63,238 bases of DNA from Desulfovibrionaceae bacterium (GTDB lineage Bacteria > Desulfobacterota > Desulfovibrionia > Desulfovibrionales > Desulfovibrionaceae), in NCBI GenBank assembly GCA_016932995.1, contig JAFGBU010000024.1, forward strand, positions 1 to 63,238, written 5' to 3'. A program made the position numbers and the translations under genes. Positions 1 to 7,427 of this stretch are shown in pieces. The notes below the pieces were generated by a model. It did no database searches. It saw only the letters and a program-made list of their open reading frames with translations, and was not told the DNA's origin. Numbering within the stretch: the stretch's first letter is position 1; every line of letters begins with the position of its first letter.

Positions 1-1156
1 GGCCCTGGCCGAGGCCCAGGTGCCTTGCGATGAACGCGCGCATCCTCTGGCGCTGCTCGAAAAAGGGCTCCTCCCCGGCCAAGGCCGAATAGGTGACCCC
101 CAGGGAATCGAAAACACTCTCAAAGACCGTTGCCTTGGGCGGCAGGTGCTCGGCCCTGCCGGTCGCCAGAAAGCGGACCAGACCCGGGTCCCTGAAGCAC
201 TCCAGGCAGCGCACCCGGTGCGGGCAGTCCCGGGTCTCCAGGCAGGGCAGGCAGTCGTCGAGCGCCTGGTAGACCGTGTGCCCCAGGCCGTAGGGCCCGG
301 TCTCGAAGCACCAGGCCGAGGACAGGAAAAAGGCCCGCACCGGCACGCCCAGGTGCGCGGCCAGGTGCATGGTCCCGGTGTCCGGGGTCGCCAGCATGTC
401 CAGGCCGGACACGGCCTCCACCAGCCCGGCCCAGTCGGTCCTGCCGGACAGGTCAACGGCCGCCTCTCGGGCCGCCTTCGGGAGATACTTCAGCACGGCC
501 CGGGCCGCGGGCCGCATCGAGGCGTCGCCCAGAAGCGTGATCCTGCCGGTCGAGGTCCGATCCCTGAGCACCGTGACGATACGGGCCAGGACCTCCGGGG
601 GAAGCGAACGCCTGGCCCGCTTTCCGGCCAGGACCACGCCCAGGCCCCCGCCCCTGGGCCCGGCCTCGGGATTGACCATGTCCGGCGCGATCATGTCCCG
701 GGCGTACGCGGCCCAGAAGTCCATGAGGTTTATGCCCAGCCTCCGGGCCCCGGACCAGCGCATGGCCAGCGACGGCCACGCGTCCTTGATCTCCTGGCCG
801 TTCTTCCATTTGTAGCCGCGAACGAGCCCGGGGTCGAACAGGGCCGCCAGCCTGAAGTTCAGGGCCGAGAAGTTGAGGTTGAAGACCGCGTCCGGCTCGA
901 GCCGTTTGAGCTCGGCAAAGGCCGACCGGTTGACAGTGAGCGCGGACCGGTCCGCATCGCCGCCGGGCCCTGCGGCGGGGGCGACCAGCGGATGGAGCGC
1001 GGCCGTGGGGTACAGGATTTCGGCCAACGGGGCCAGGCCGCGGTCCAGGCACAGGTGGACCTCGGAGTCCGGCCGGCCGCAGAGCGTGGCCATGAGCCGC
1101 TTGGTCTGGACAAGGTCGCCGAAGCGGGCGAGCTGGACGACCAGATATTTCTTCAT
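1..1156 (-). CDS. Glycosyltransferase family 9 (heptosyltransferase-like), 3' end cut by window
   Basis: The minus-strand frame opens with ATG at 1156 (MKKYLVVQLARFGDLVQTKR) and stays open to the window edge, so about 385 codons are visible and the C-terminus is missing. The N-terminal LARFGDLVQT resembles the start of ADP-heptose:LPS heptosyltransferases. The later segment with LDMLATPDTGTMHLAAHLG matches the C-terminal donor-binding half of the family (D-T-G-x-x-H-L-A). A Cys-rich stretch CLPCLETRDCPHRVRCLECF follows, a pattern I recall from other deltaproteobacterial members. The likely role is sugar transfer to LPS core or another surface glycan at the cytoplasmic membrane face. A GGAG lies just upstream of the ATG. 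The gene is transcribed divergently from the siroheme/haem block. The family is fairly certain; the acceptor is unknown. Confidence 0.8.
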   Translation of the reverse strand, partial: MKKYLVVQLARFGDLVQTKRLMATLCGRPDSEVHLCLDRGLAPLAEILYPTAALHPLVAPAAGPGGDADRSALTVNRSAFAELKRLEPDAVFNLNFSALNFRLAALFDPGLVRGYKWKNGQEIKDAWPSLAMRWSGARRLGINLMDFWAAYARDMIAPDMVNPEAGPRGGGLGVVLAGKRARRSLPPEVLARIVTVLRDRTSTGRITLLGDASMRPAARAVLKYLPKAAREAAVDLSGRTDWAGLVEAVSGLDMLATPDTGTMHLAAHLGVPVRAFFLSSAWCFETGPYGLGHTVYQALDDCLPCLETRDCPHRVRCLECFRDPGLVRFLATGRAEHLPPKATVFESVFDSLGVTYSALAGEEPFFEQRQRMRAFIARHLGLGQG

Positions 1157-1242
1157 GCTCCGGGATTTGCTTGAGGTTGCGCGCTGACTGCAAATGCTGT
1201 AGCCCACAACCGCGCCCGGTGGCAAGAAAGCCCATTTCCGGT

Positions 1243-1271
1243 TTTACATAGGGCCGGGCCTTTAGTACATT
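1243..1271 (+). promoter_or_regulatory. Candidate sigma-70 promoter for the siroheme/haem operon
   Basis: TTTACA (1243-1248), 17-base spacer, TACATT (1266-1271). The predicted start of transcription falls at about 1278-1280, directly on the ATG of the next gene, and no Shine-Dalgarno sequence precedes that ATG. If the promoter is right, the message is leaderless or nearly so. Confidence 0.5.
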
Positions 1272-1279
1272 CACCAGCC

Positions 1280-1957
1280 ATGCGTTACTACCCCATCTTC
1301 GTGAACCTCGAGGACAAACACTGCCTGGTGGTCGGCGCCGGACAGGTCGGCCGCCGCAAGATCGAGGTCCTGCTTCGCTCCGGCGCGGGCAGGATCACGG
1401 TCATCGACGTCAACGAGCCCGGCCCGGACCTGGCCGCGACGCTCAAGGACGAGCGGGTCTCGTTCCGCCGCGGGGAGTTTGCGGACCGCGACCTGGACGG
1501 GAAGTTCCTGGTCATCGCCTCCACCAGCAGCGAGGAGCTCAACTGGCGGATCAGCAACCTGTGCCGGGACCGGGGCCTGCTGTGCAACATCGTGGACCAG
1601 CCGGAAAAATGCAGCTTCATCGTGCCGGCCATGGTCAGGCAGGGCGACCTGACCCTGGCCATATCCACCGGCGGCCGGAGCCCGGCCCTGGCCAAGCGCA
1701 TCCGCAAGGACCTCGAGGAGAGCTTCGGGGCGGAGTACGGCGGATTCCTCATGCTCATGGGCAGGCTCAGGCCCATGATGCTGAGGCTCGGCCTGGAGAC
1801 GGACGAAAACACCGCGGTGTTCCGGTCCGTGGTCGACTCAAGGCTCATGGAGGCCCTGGAAAAAAAGGACTCGGCCCTGGCCAGGGACATCCTGGCCGAA
1901 AAATTGCCCCCAGGTCTGCACAACGCCATTTCGGAGCTGTTAGATGGGCTCGTTTGA
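1280..1957 (+). CDS. Precorrin-2 dehydrogenase / sirohydrochlorin ferrochelatase family (siroheme synthase N-terminal module)
   Basis: This 225-aa protein matches the CysG/Met8p N-terminal module without the methyltransferase half. An N-terminal Rossmann motif VVGAGQVGRRK binds NAD. The mid-protein NIVDQPEKCSFIVPA and STGGRSPALAKRIRKDLE segments are typical of the family. The reaction is NAD-dependent oxidation of precorrin-2 to sirohydrochlorin, which feeds siroheme (for sulfite reductase) and the alternative haem route. Family members differ in whether they also insert iron, and this cannot be read from the sequence. It is the first gene of a tight operon: the next gene overlaps it by 14 bases. 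No SD is seen before the ATG. Confidence 0.88.
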   Translation: MRYYPIFVNLEDKHCLVVGAGQVGRRKIEVLLRSGAGRITVIDVNEPGPDLAATLKDERVSFRRGEFADRDLDGKFLVIASTSSEELNWRISNLCRDRGLLCNIVDQPEKCSFIVPAMVRQGDLTLAISTGGRSPALAKRIRKDLEESFGAEYGGFLMLMGRLRPMMLRLGLETDENTAVFRSVVDSRLMEALEKKDSALARDILAEKLPPGLHNAISELLDGLV

Positions 1958-2753
1958 ACTCCTGCAGATAAGCATAATCGGCCTCTATCTGCTGGGCACA
2001 ATCCTGTTCCTCGGCGGGGCCGCCGGACAGAAACCGGGCCTCAAGACCGCGGCCGGGGCCTGCGCGGGCCTGGGCTTCGGCCTGCACACCCTGGACCTGA
2101 TCCTGGTCCTGGCCGTGTTCAAGATGCTCGCCCTGGGCGGCGGGGATTTCTACTTCAGCCTCCTGTCCTGGACCCTGATCCTGGTCTATCTCGTGCTCTG
2201 GTGGCGGCTCAAGCTCCAGTTCCTGGCCCTGACCGCCCTGCCCCTGGCCCTGTTGGCCTTTGTCTCGTCCATGGCCGCGGGCGGCATAAAGGTCCTGATG
2301 CCCCAGACCATGACCATGCTCTTCTTCGGGCTGCACGCCAGCACCCTGACCCTGGCCTTGGCCCTGCTGACCATGGCCTTCGGCGCCGGGGTCATCTTCC
2401 TGCGCCTGAACCGCAAGATCAAGACCAAGTCCGGGCTAAAAGGCCTGGACAAAGAGAGCCCTCCCCTGTCGCGCTTCGACAGCCTGAACCACTGGGCGGT
2501 GATGCTCGGGTTCCCCCTGTACACCCTGGGCGTGGTCAGCGGCTTTGTCTGGACCTGGCTCAACCCCAAGAAGACCTTTTCCTGGGACCCGATGAACGTG
2601 ATCTCCACGGCCGCCTGGTTTCTCTTCGCCTTCCTCTACCACCAGCGCATCGTCATGGGCTGGAAGGGCCGCAAGCCGGCCCTGGTGGCCATGGCGGTCT
2701 TTCTGCTCGTGATTCTGTCCTTCATCCATCACACAATCACCTTCAAACCCTAA
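1944..2753 (+). CDS. CcsA/HemX-family membrane protein (cytochrome c assembly)
   Basis: 269 aa with about eight hydrophobic segments, typical of the CcmC/CcsA/HemX superfamily. Conserved His residues lie in membrane-proximal positions (LHTLDLI, LHASTLTLAL, FLYHQRIVMGW, FIHHTITF), consistent with haem handling. The SWDP segment near residue 213 is in the position of the W-rich/haem-adjacent loop in CcsA-like proteins. The gene sits between the siroheme enzyme and hemA, overlapping the former and 4 bases before the latter. HemX-type proteins near hemA can affect glutamyl-tRNA reductase levels in Gram-positives, whereas CcsA proteins export haem for cytochrome c maturation. Context does not separate the two roles here. 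Confidence 0.8.
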   Translation: MGSFELLQISIIGLYLLGTILFLGGAAGQKPGLKTAAGACAGLGFGLHTLDLILVLAVFKMLALGGGDFYFSLLSWTLILVYLVLWWRLKLQFLALTALPLALLAFVSSMAAGGIKVLMPQTMTMLFFGLHASTLTLALALLTMAFGAGVIFLRLNRKIKTKSGLKGLDKESPPLSRFDSLNHWAVMLGFPLYTLGVVSGFVWTWLNPKKTFSWDPMNVISTAAWFLFAFLYHQRIVMGWKGRKPALVAMAVFLLVILSFIHHTITFKP

Positions 2754-2757
2754 GCCT

Positions 2758-4128
2758 ATGCGCCCCAAAATATACCTGCTCGGCCTGAACCACCGCACCG
2801 CCGGAGTCGAGGTGCGCGAAAAGTTCGCCCTGACCAACATCGAGGGGTTCGAACAGGGCCTGCTCAAGGCCTGCCCGGTCAGCGAGGCCATGGCCCTGTC
2901 CACCTGCAACCGGGTGGAGATACTCGCGGTCTGCGGCCATGATCCGGGCGGCGGGCAGGACGCGGCCGAGGACGTGCTCATGTATTGGGCCCGGGCCTGC
3001 AACGGCGATCCCGAGGCCCTGAGGCCCCACGTATACGCGCACCAGGACCTGGACGCGGTCAAGCACCTGTTCTGCGTCGCGGCCAGCCTGGACTCCATGG
3101 TCATGGGCGAGCCCCAGATACTCGGCCAGCTCAAGGACTCCTACCGCAGCGCTGTGGACAGGGGCACGGCCAGGGTCATCGTCAACAGGCTGCTGCACAA
3201 GTCCTTTTCCGTGGCCAAGCGCGTGCGCTCCGAGACCCAGGTCGCGGCCAGCGCCGTGTCCATCAGCTACGCGGCCGTGGAGCTGGCCAGAAAGATATTC
3301 GGAGACCTCTCCGGCAGGACCGCCATGCTCATCGGCGCCGGGGAGATGGCCGAGCTGGCCGCCACCCACCTCATGGGCCACGGCACGGAAAAACTGCTCA
3401 TCGTCAACCGCACCCTGTCCAGGGCCAGGGAGCTGGCCAAGGCCATGCGCGGCCGGGCCCTGCCCTTCGAGGAGCTGACCCTGCACCTGGCCGAGGCGGA
3501 CATCGTGATCTCCTCCACCGGCTCGCCCACCGCGATCATCAGGGCCAGGGACATCAAGTCCGTGCTCAGGACGCGCAAGAACCGGCCCATGTTCTTCATC
3601 GACATCGCCGTGCCCAGGGACATAGACCCGGACGTCAACAGCCTGGACAACGTCTATCTCTACGACATCGACGACCTCAAGGAGGTGGTCGACGAGAACC
3701 TGGCCCAGCGCCAGGAGGAGGCGGTCAAGGCCAGGGCCATTGTCGAGGCCGAGACCAGGTCCTTCGACGCCTGGCTCAGGTCCCTTTCGCTCGGCCCGAC
3801 CATCACCGACCTGCTCGGCCGCGGCGACGAGCTGGCCCGCAAGGAGCTGGCCAGGACCCTGAGGCGGCTCGGCCCGGTGGACGAGGACACGCGCCGGGCC
3901 CTCGAAATCCTGGTCCTGTCCCTGAACAGGAAGCTGCTCCACGAGCCCATCGCCTTCCTGAAGAGGCGGACCCGGGAGGAGGGCTCGGCCCGGAAGTTCA
4001 TCGGCCTGGCCCGGCGCATGTTCAACCTCGATGACGAGAACGCGCCCTCCGAGGCCCACCAGGGACGCGGCAAGGACAGCGCCGAGGCGCCCGACCCCGG
4101 CCGGGACGAAAAAACAGGAGAGGACTGA
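2758..4128 (+). CDS. hemA: Glutamyl-tRNA reductase
   Basis: 456 aa, with the canonical N-terminal LNHRTAGVEVREKFAL and the catalytic-cysteine motif STCNRVEI. A Rossmann segment (MLIGAGEMAELAATHL) binds NADPH, followed by VISSTGSPTAII and FFIDIAVPRDIDP. The C-terminal helical dimerisation domain runs from about residue 300. The enzyme reduces glutamyl-tRNA(Glu) to glutamate-1-semialdehyde, the committed step of C5 tetrapyrrole synthesis. A charged tail of about 30 residues beyond the usual end (from about EAHQGRGKDS) is poorly conserved in type. Its stop overlaps the next ATG (TGATG). Confidence 0.96.
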   Translation: MRPKIYLLGLNHRTAGVEVREKFALTNIEGFEQGLLKACPVSEAMALSTCNRVEILAVCGHDPGGGQDAAEDVLMYWARACNGDPEALRPHVYAHQDLDAVKHLFCVAASLDSMVMGEPQILGQLKDSYRSAVDRGTARVIVNRLLHKSFSVAKRVRSETQVAASAVSISYAAVELARKIFGDLSGRTAMLIGAGEMAELAATHLMGHGTEKLLIVNRTLSRARELAKAMRGRALPFEELTLHLAEADIVISSTGSPTAIIRARDIKSVLRTRKNRPMFFIDIAVPRDIDPDVNSLDNVYLYDIDDLKEVVDENLAQRQEEAVKARAIVEAETRSFDAWLRSLSLGPTITDLLGRGDELARKELARTLRRLGPVDEDTRRALEILVLSLNRKLLHEPIAFLKRRTREEGSARKFIGLARRMFNLDDENAPSEAHQGRGKDSAEAPDPGRDEKTGED

Positions 4129-4466
4129 TGCGCGTCTATCAGGTCGAGGACATCCAGGCCCAGGACATGGACAAGATCGAGAACAAGCTCACGGACTTGG
4201 GCCTTAGAGGCGCGATCGAGGACATCTTCTTCCTGCCCCTGCCCCCGGAGCTTCTGGAGCCGGAGCAAAAAGAGCACCAGGACTCCTGCGGCCCGTACGC
4301 CTGCGGACTGGAGATCTGGGACCAGAACACCATCAAGCTCGAGCTCCTGGTCCGGGCCAGGAACAAGCTGCGCTGCTCCTGCGTGGCCTACGCAACGCCC
4401 AGGCAGCGCGAGTACGTCATCAACTACGTGGACACGCTGATAAAAGAACTGGACATCCCGGTCTAA
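4128..4466 (+). CDS. Conserved-looking small cytoplasmic protein of unknown function
   Basis: 112 aa, no signal peptide or membrane segment. Five cysteines cluster in two groups (SCGPYACGLE and LRCSCVAYA), suggesting possible metal binding or redox chemistry, but I recognise no family. The ATG overlaps the hemA stop and tilS follows after 4 bases, so it is co-translated with both. High codon-position bias (third-position G/C) like its neighbours supports a real gene. I cannot assign a function. Confidence 0.7.
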   Translation: MRVYQVEDIQAQDMDKIENKLTDLGLRGAIEDIFFLPLPPELLEPEQKEHQDSCGPYACGLEIWDQNTIKLELLVRARNKLRCSCVAYATPRQREYVINYVDTLIKELDIPV

Positions 4467-4470
4467 AGAC

Positions 4471-5496
4471 ATGGCCCTTGCCCAAAGCATCCAGGACCTG
4501 CCCCCGAGATGGGCCCGCCTGTGCCTGGACGTCGAACGCTTTGTGAGCCGGGAACTCAATGTTGAGCCGTTTGCATCAAACGTCCTGGTCGCCCTGTCCG
4601 GAGGCCCGGACTCCAGCGCCCTGCTCCTGGTCAGCCTGATGCTGGCCCGCAAGAACCACGGCTCTGTGCGGGCCGCGCACCTGGACCACGGCCTGAGGCC
4701 CGAGTCCGGGCTCGAGGCCGAGGCCGTGCGCAGGCTGTGCGCCGAGCTCAAGGTGCCGCTGAGCAGCGAAAAACAGGACGTCTCCGGGTTCGCCCGGGAA
4801 AAGGGCCTGGGCCTCGAGGAGGCCGCGCGCGACCTGAGGTACGAGTTCCTGGAGCGGACCAGGGCCGCGCAAGAGGCCGAGTTCATCCTCTTGGGCCACC
4901 AGTTGGACGATCTGGCCGAGGACGTGCTCATGCGCCTGGTCCGGGGGGCCGGATGGCCGGGCCTGGCCGGGATGCCCGCCTTGGACCGCGAAAGGCGCGT
5001 CCTGCGGCCGCTTCTGCTCCTTCCCAAGGCCGAGCTAAAGGCCTTTTTGTCCGATCTGGGCCTGGCCTGGATCGAGGACCCGAGCAACGAGTCCCGGGAC
5101 ATGAGGCGAAACCGCTTCCGCCGGGCCGTCCTACCGTTGATCGTTGAGGAGAACCCGGGGTTCAGCGGCCAGATCATCAGGCTCTGGCGCCAGGGCCGCC
5201 TGGACGCCGACTACTGGGACCGGCTCCTGGACCGGGCCGCGTCCGCACAGCAGGACCTGGGCCCGGACCTGCTCCTGCCCAGGGCCGAGATACTCGCCGC
5301 GCACAAGGCCCTGAGGCTTCGGTGGTACAAACGCGCGCTCGACGGCCTTGGCCCGGGCCAGGTCCTGGCCGACTCCCTCCTGGCCCTGGACGCGGCCCTT
5401 GTCCAAGGCAGGATCGGGACCGTGCACCGCTTCCCCGGAGGCAAGAGCGCCAGGGTCGCGGCCGAGGGCGTGGTCTTTTCGGTCGAGGACCGCTGA
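4471..5496 (+). CDS. tilS: tRNA(Ile)-lysidine synthase
   Basis: 341 aa. The N-type ATP pyrophosphatase PP-loop is LVALSGGPDSSALLL near residue 45, followed by AAHLDHGLRPES and the LLGHQLDDLAEDVLMRLVRG signature. IEDPSNESRDMRRNRFR is the typical substrate-binding segment. The enzyme attaches lysine to C34 of the CAU-anticodon tRNA-Ile, changing its decoding from AUG to AUA. It is shorter than the E. coli enzyme (about 430 aa), as in many bacteria that lack one C-terminal domain. It is the last gene of the hemA operon, with about 100 bases to adk. Confidence 0.93.
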   Translation: MALAQSIQDLPPRWARLCLDVERFVSRELNVEPFASNVLVALSGGPDSSALLLVSLMLARKNHGSVRAAHLDHGLRPESGLEAEAVRRLCAELKVPLSSEKQDVSGFAREKGLGLEEAARDLRYEFLERTRAAQEAEFILLGHQLDDLAEDVLMRLVRGAGWPGLAGMPALDRERRVLRPLLLLPKAELKAFLSDLGLAWIEDPSNESRDMRRNRFRRAVLPLIVEENPGFSGQIIRLWRQGRLDADYWDRLLDRAASAQQDLGPDLLLPRAEILAAHKALRLRWYKRALDGLGPGQVLADSLLALDAALVQGRIGTVHRFPGGKSARVAAEGVVFSVEDR

Positions 5497-5529
5497 GCGG
5501 CGGCCGGCCTGGTATTTCGGCCGCAGCGA

Positions 5530-5558
5530 TTGACAGTGTCTGGTTCAGCGGCTAAGAG
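5530..5558 (+). promoter_or_regulatory. Candidate sigma-70 promoter of adk
   Basis: TTGACA (5530-5535), exactly 17 bases, then TAAGAG (5553-5558). The -35 is perfect and the -10 is weak, which suits a regulated promoter. Transcription would start at about 5565, inside the palindrome listed next. Confidence 0.5.
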
Positions 5559-5559
5559 C

Positions 5560-5578
5560 TTGTGAATATTTTGCACAA
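5560..5578 (+). promoter_or_regulatory. Operator-like palindrome at the adk start site (Rex/CRP-FNR-like)
   Basis: TTGTGAATATTTTGCACAA has arms TTGTG and CACAA around a 9-base centre, one base more than the Rex consensus TTGTGAA-N4-TTCACAA. It lies immediately downstream of the -10 and over the expected transcription start, the classical position for a repressor. Which regulator binds is inference. Confidence 0.45.
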
Positions 5579-5599
5579 TCCTTGAAGGAGGAACCGCTC

Positions 5600-6271
5600 G
5601 TGAATATCCTGATTTTCGGACCCAACGGCAGCGGCAAGGGCACCCAGGGCGCCCTGGTGAAGAAGAAATACGGCCTCGATCATATCGAATCCGGCGCCAT
5701 CTTCCGCAAACACATCGGCGGCGGCACCGAACTGGGCAAAAAGGCCAAGGCGTTCATCGACCGCGGCGAGTTGGTGCCCGACGACATCACCATCCCCATG
5801 GTCCTGGACGTGCTCAAGGGCGCCGGCGCGACCGGCTGGCTCCTGGACGGATTCCCGCGCAACATCGTCCAGGCCGAGAAGCTCTGGAACGCCCTGCAGA
5901 AGGACAACATCAATATCGACTACGTGATCGAGATACTGCTCCCGCGCCAGGTGGCCAAGAACCGCATCATGGGCCGCAGGCTCTGCGCCAAGGACAACAA
6001 CCACCCGAACAACATCTTCATCGAGGCCATCAAGCCCAAGGGCGACAAGTGCCGGGTCTGCGGCGGGGACCTGTCCAGCCGGGCCGACGACCAGGACGAA
6101 GAGGCCATCAACAAGCGCCACAACATCTACTACGACACCAAGACCGGGACCCTGGCCGCCTCGTACTTCTACAAGGACCTGGCCGGCAAGGGCAAAACCA
6201 AGTACATCGAGCTCGACGGCGAAGGCAGCATCGACTCCATCAAGGAGACCCTCCTGTCCCAGCTGGACTAG
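5600..6271 (+). CDS. adk: Adenylate kinase with Cys-His-Cys-Cys metal site in the lid
   Basis: 223 aa from a GTG start, chosen because AAGGAGG sits 8 bases upstream and the product then begins MNILIFGPNGSGKGTQ (P-loop). The AMP-binding and lid regions follow. The lid contains C-X5-H-X15-C-X2-C (LCAKDNNH ... KCRVCG), the spacing reported for the metal-binding adenylate kinase of Desulfovibrio gigas. The enzyme interconverts AMP+ATP and 2 ADP. In sulfate reducers it recycles the AMP released when adenylylsulfate is reduced. It is preceded by its own promoter and operator-like site and followed by a strong terminator. Confidence 0.95.
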   Translation: MNILIFGPNGSGKGTQGALVKKKYGLDHIESGAIFRKHIGGGTELGKKAKAFIDRGELVPDDITIPMVLDVLKGAGATGWLLDGFPRNIVQAEKLWNALQKDNINIDYVIEILLPRQVAKNRIMGRRLCAKDNNHPNNIFIEAIKPKGDKCRVCGGDLSSRADDQDEEAINKRHNIYYDTKTGTLAASYFYKDLAGKGKTKYIELDGEGSIDSIKETLLSQLD

Positions 6272-6297
6272 ACAAGGCCCGTCAACGCCCCCAAAAA

Positions 6298-6328
6298 AAG
6301 CCCCTTCCGGCATCGCCGGAAGGGGCTT
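6298..6328. terminator. Bidirectional intrinsic terminator between adk and secF
   Basis: Stem CCCCTTCCGG (6301-6310), loop CATCG, stem CCGGAAGGGG (6316-6325), extended by A-T pairs. An A-run lies on the left (6293-6299) and a T-run on the right, so it can stop both adk (+) and secF (-). Confidence 0.9.
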
Positions 6329-6344
6329 TTCACATCGCGAAACC

Positions 6345-7421
6345 TCAGACCGCCTTGGCCGCGGTCTTGTCCGGCAGCAGGCTGGGCCCGAAGCCGAGCA
6401 GGATGGGGCTGGCCACGAAGATCGAGGAGTAGGTGCCCACGAAAATCCCGATCAGCAGGGCCAGGGCGAAGTCGTGGATCACCGCCCCGCCCATGACAAA
6501 GAGGCAGACGACCACGATCAGCGTGGTCCCCGAGGTCAACAGGGTCCTGGAAAGGGTCTGGTTGATGCTTGTGTTTATGGTCTTTGCAAAGGAATCCGAG
6601 GTCTTGTTCTTTATATTCTCGCGGATGCGGTCAAAGACGATGATCGTGTCGTTCAGCGAGTAGCCGATGATGGTCAGAAGCGCGGCGATGATCGTCAGGT
6701 CGAACTCCTTGTCCATCAGCGAGAAGACCCCGACGGTGATCATCACGTCGTGGATGAGCGCGACCACCGCCCCCAGGGCGTAGTTCAGCTTCAGGACCCA
6801 GCACAGAACGAGCGTGATCAGCATGGCCGCGACAATGAGCCAGCCCGTGTCCGCGCCGAGCATGTCCAGCAGGCTGACCCCCCCGAACAGGGCGGCGGCC
6901 ATGATCCCGGCGGCCATCCAGCGCTGCTCGAAGCGCCCCGAGATGTAGATGGCGATCAGGAGCACGGCGAAGAACAGGGCCTCCAGGGCCTTGGTCCGCA
7001 GGTCCGCGCCGACCTTGGGGCCGACCATCTCCAGGCGCTGGATGTCCAGGGACTTGCCGGCCAGATTGGCCTTGAAGGCCTCGGAGACCATGCTGCGTAC
7101 CTGCTCCGAGGGGATGTCCGAGGTCGAGGTGCGCAGCAGGAATTCGTTGTCCGCCTCGTCGCCGAGCCTCTGGATGACCAGGCCGGGCATATCCACATCC
7201 GCAAGCGCCCCCCTGACTTGGGAGAGCTCGGTGGCCGAGTCGAACTTGACCTGGACGATGATGCCGCCGGCAAAGTCGATGCCGTACCTGGGCCCGCCCT
7301 TGATGAACAACGAGAGCGCGCCGACGAGTATCAACAGGCCCGAGACCACGAAGGCCAGCCGCCTGAGGCCGATGAAATCGATGTTCGTGTCCGGCTTTAT
7401 TATCCTCAGACCCATGTCCAA
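6345..7421 (-). CDS. secF: Protein translocase subunit SecF
   Basis: 358 aa. One N-terminal membrane segment is followed by the DFAGGIIVQVKF periplasmic signature and then five further membrane segments, including the D4-like GVFSLMDKEFDLTIIAALLTIIGYSLNDTI region and FDRIREN. With SecD it uses the proton gradient to pull exported proteins across the inner membrane. It lies 6 bases downstream of secD and ends the long minus-strand transcript, facing the terminator after adk. Confidence 0.95.
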   Translation of the reverse strand: MDMGLRIIKPDTNIDFIGLRRLAFVVSGLLILVGALSLFIKGGPRYGIDFAGGIIVQVKFDSATELSQVRGALADVDMPGLVIQRLGDEADNEFLLRTSTSDIPSEQVRSMVSEAFKANLAGKSLDIQRLEMVGPKVGADLRTKALEALFFAVLLIAIYISGRFEQRWMAAGIMAAALFGGVSLLDMLGADTGWLIVAAMLITLVLCWVLKLNYALGAVVALIHDVMITVGVFSLMDKEFDLTIIAALLTIIGYSLNDTIIVFDRIRENIKNKTSDSFAKTINTSINQTLSRTLLTSGTTLIVVVCLFVMGGAVIHDFALALLIGIFVGTYSSIFVASPILLGFGPSLLPDKTAAKAV

Positions 7422-7427
7422 CCCCCG

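Noticed and set aside
20-1174. Long plus-strand frame opposite the glycosyltransferase
   Set aside because: Composition is Gly/Pro/Arg/Gln-rich low complexity, typical of an antisense shadow. The minus-strand frame gives clear family motifs.
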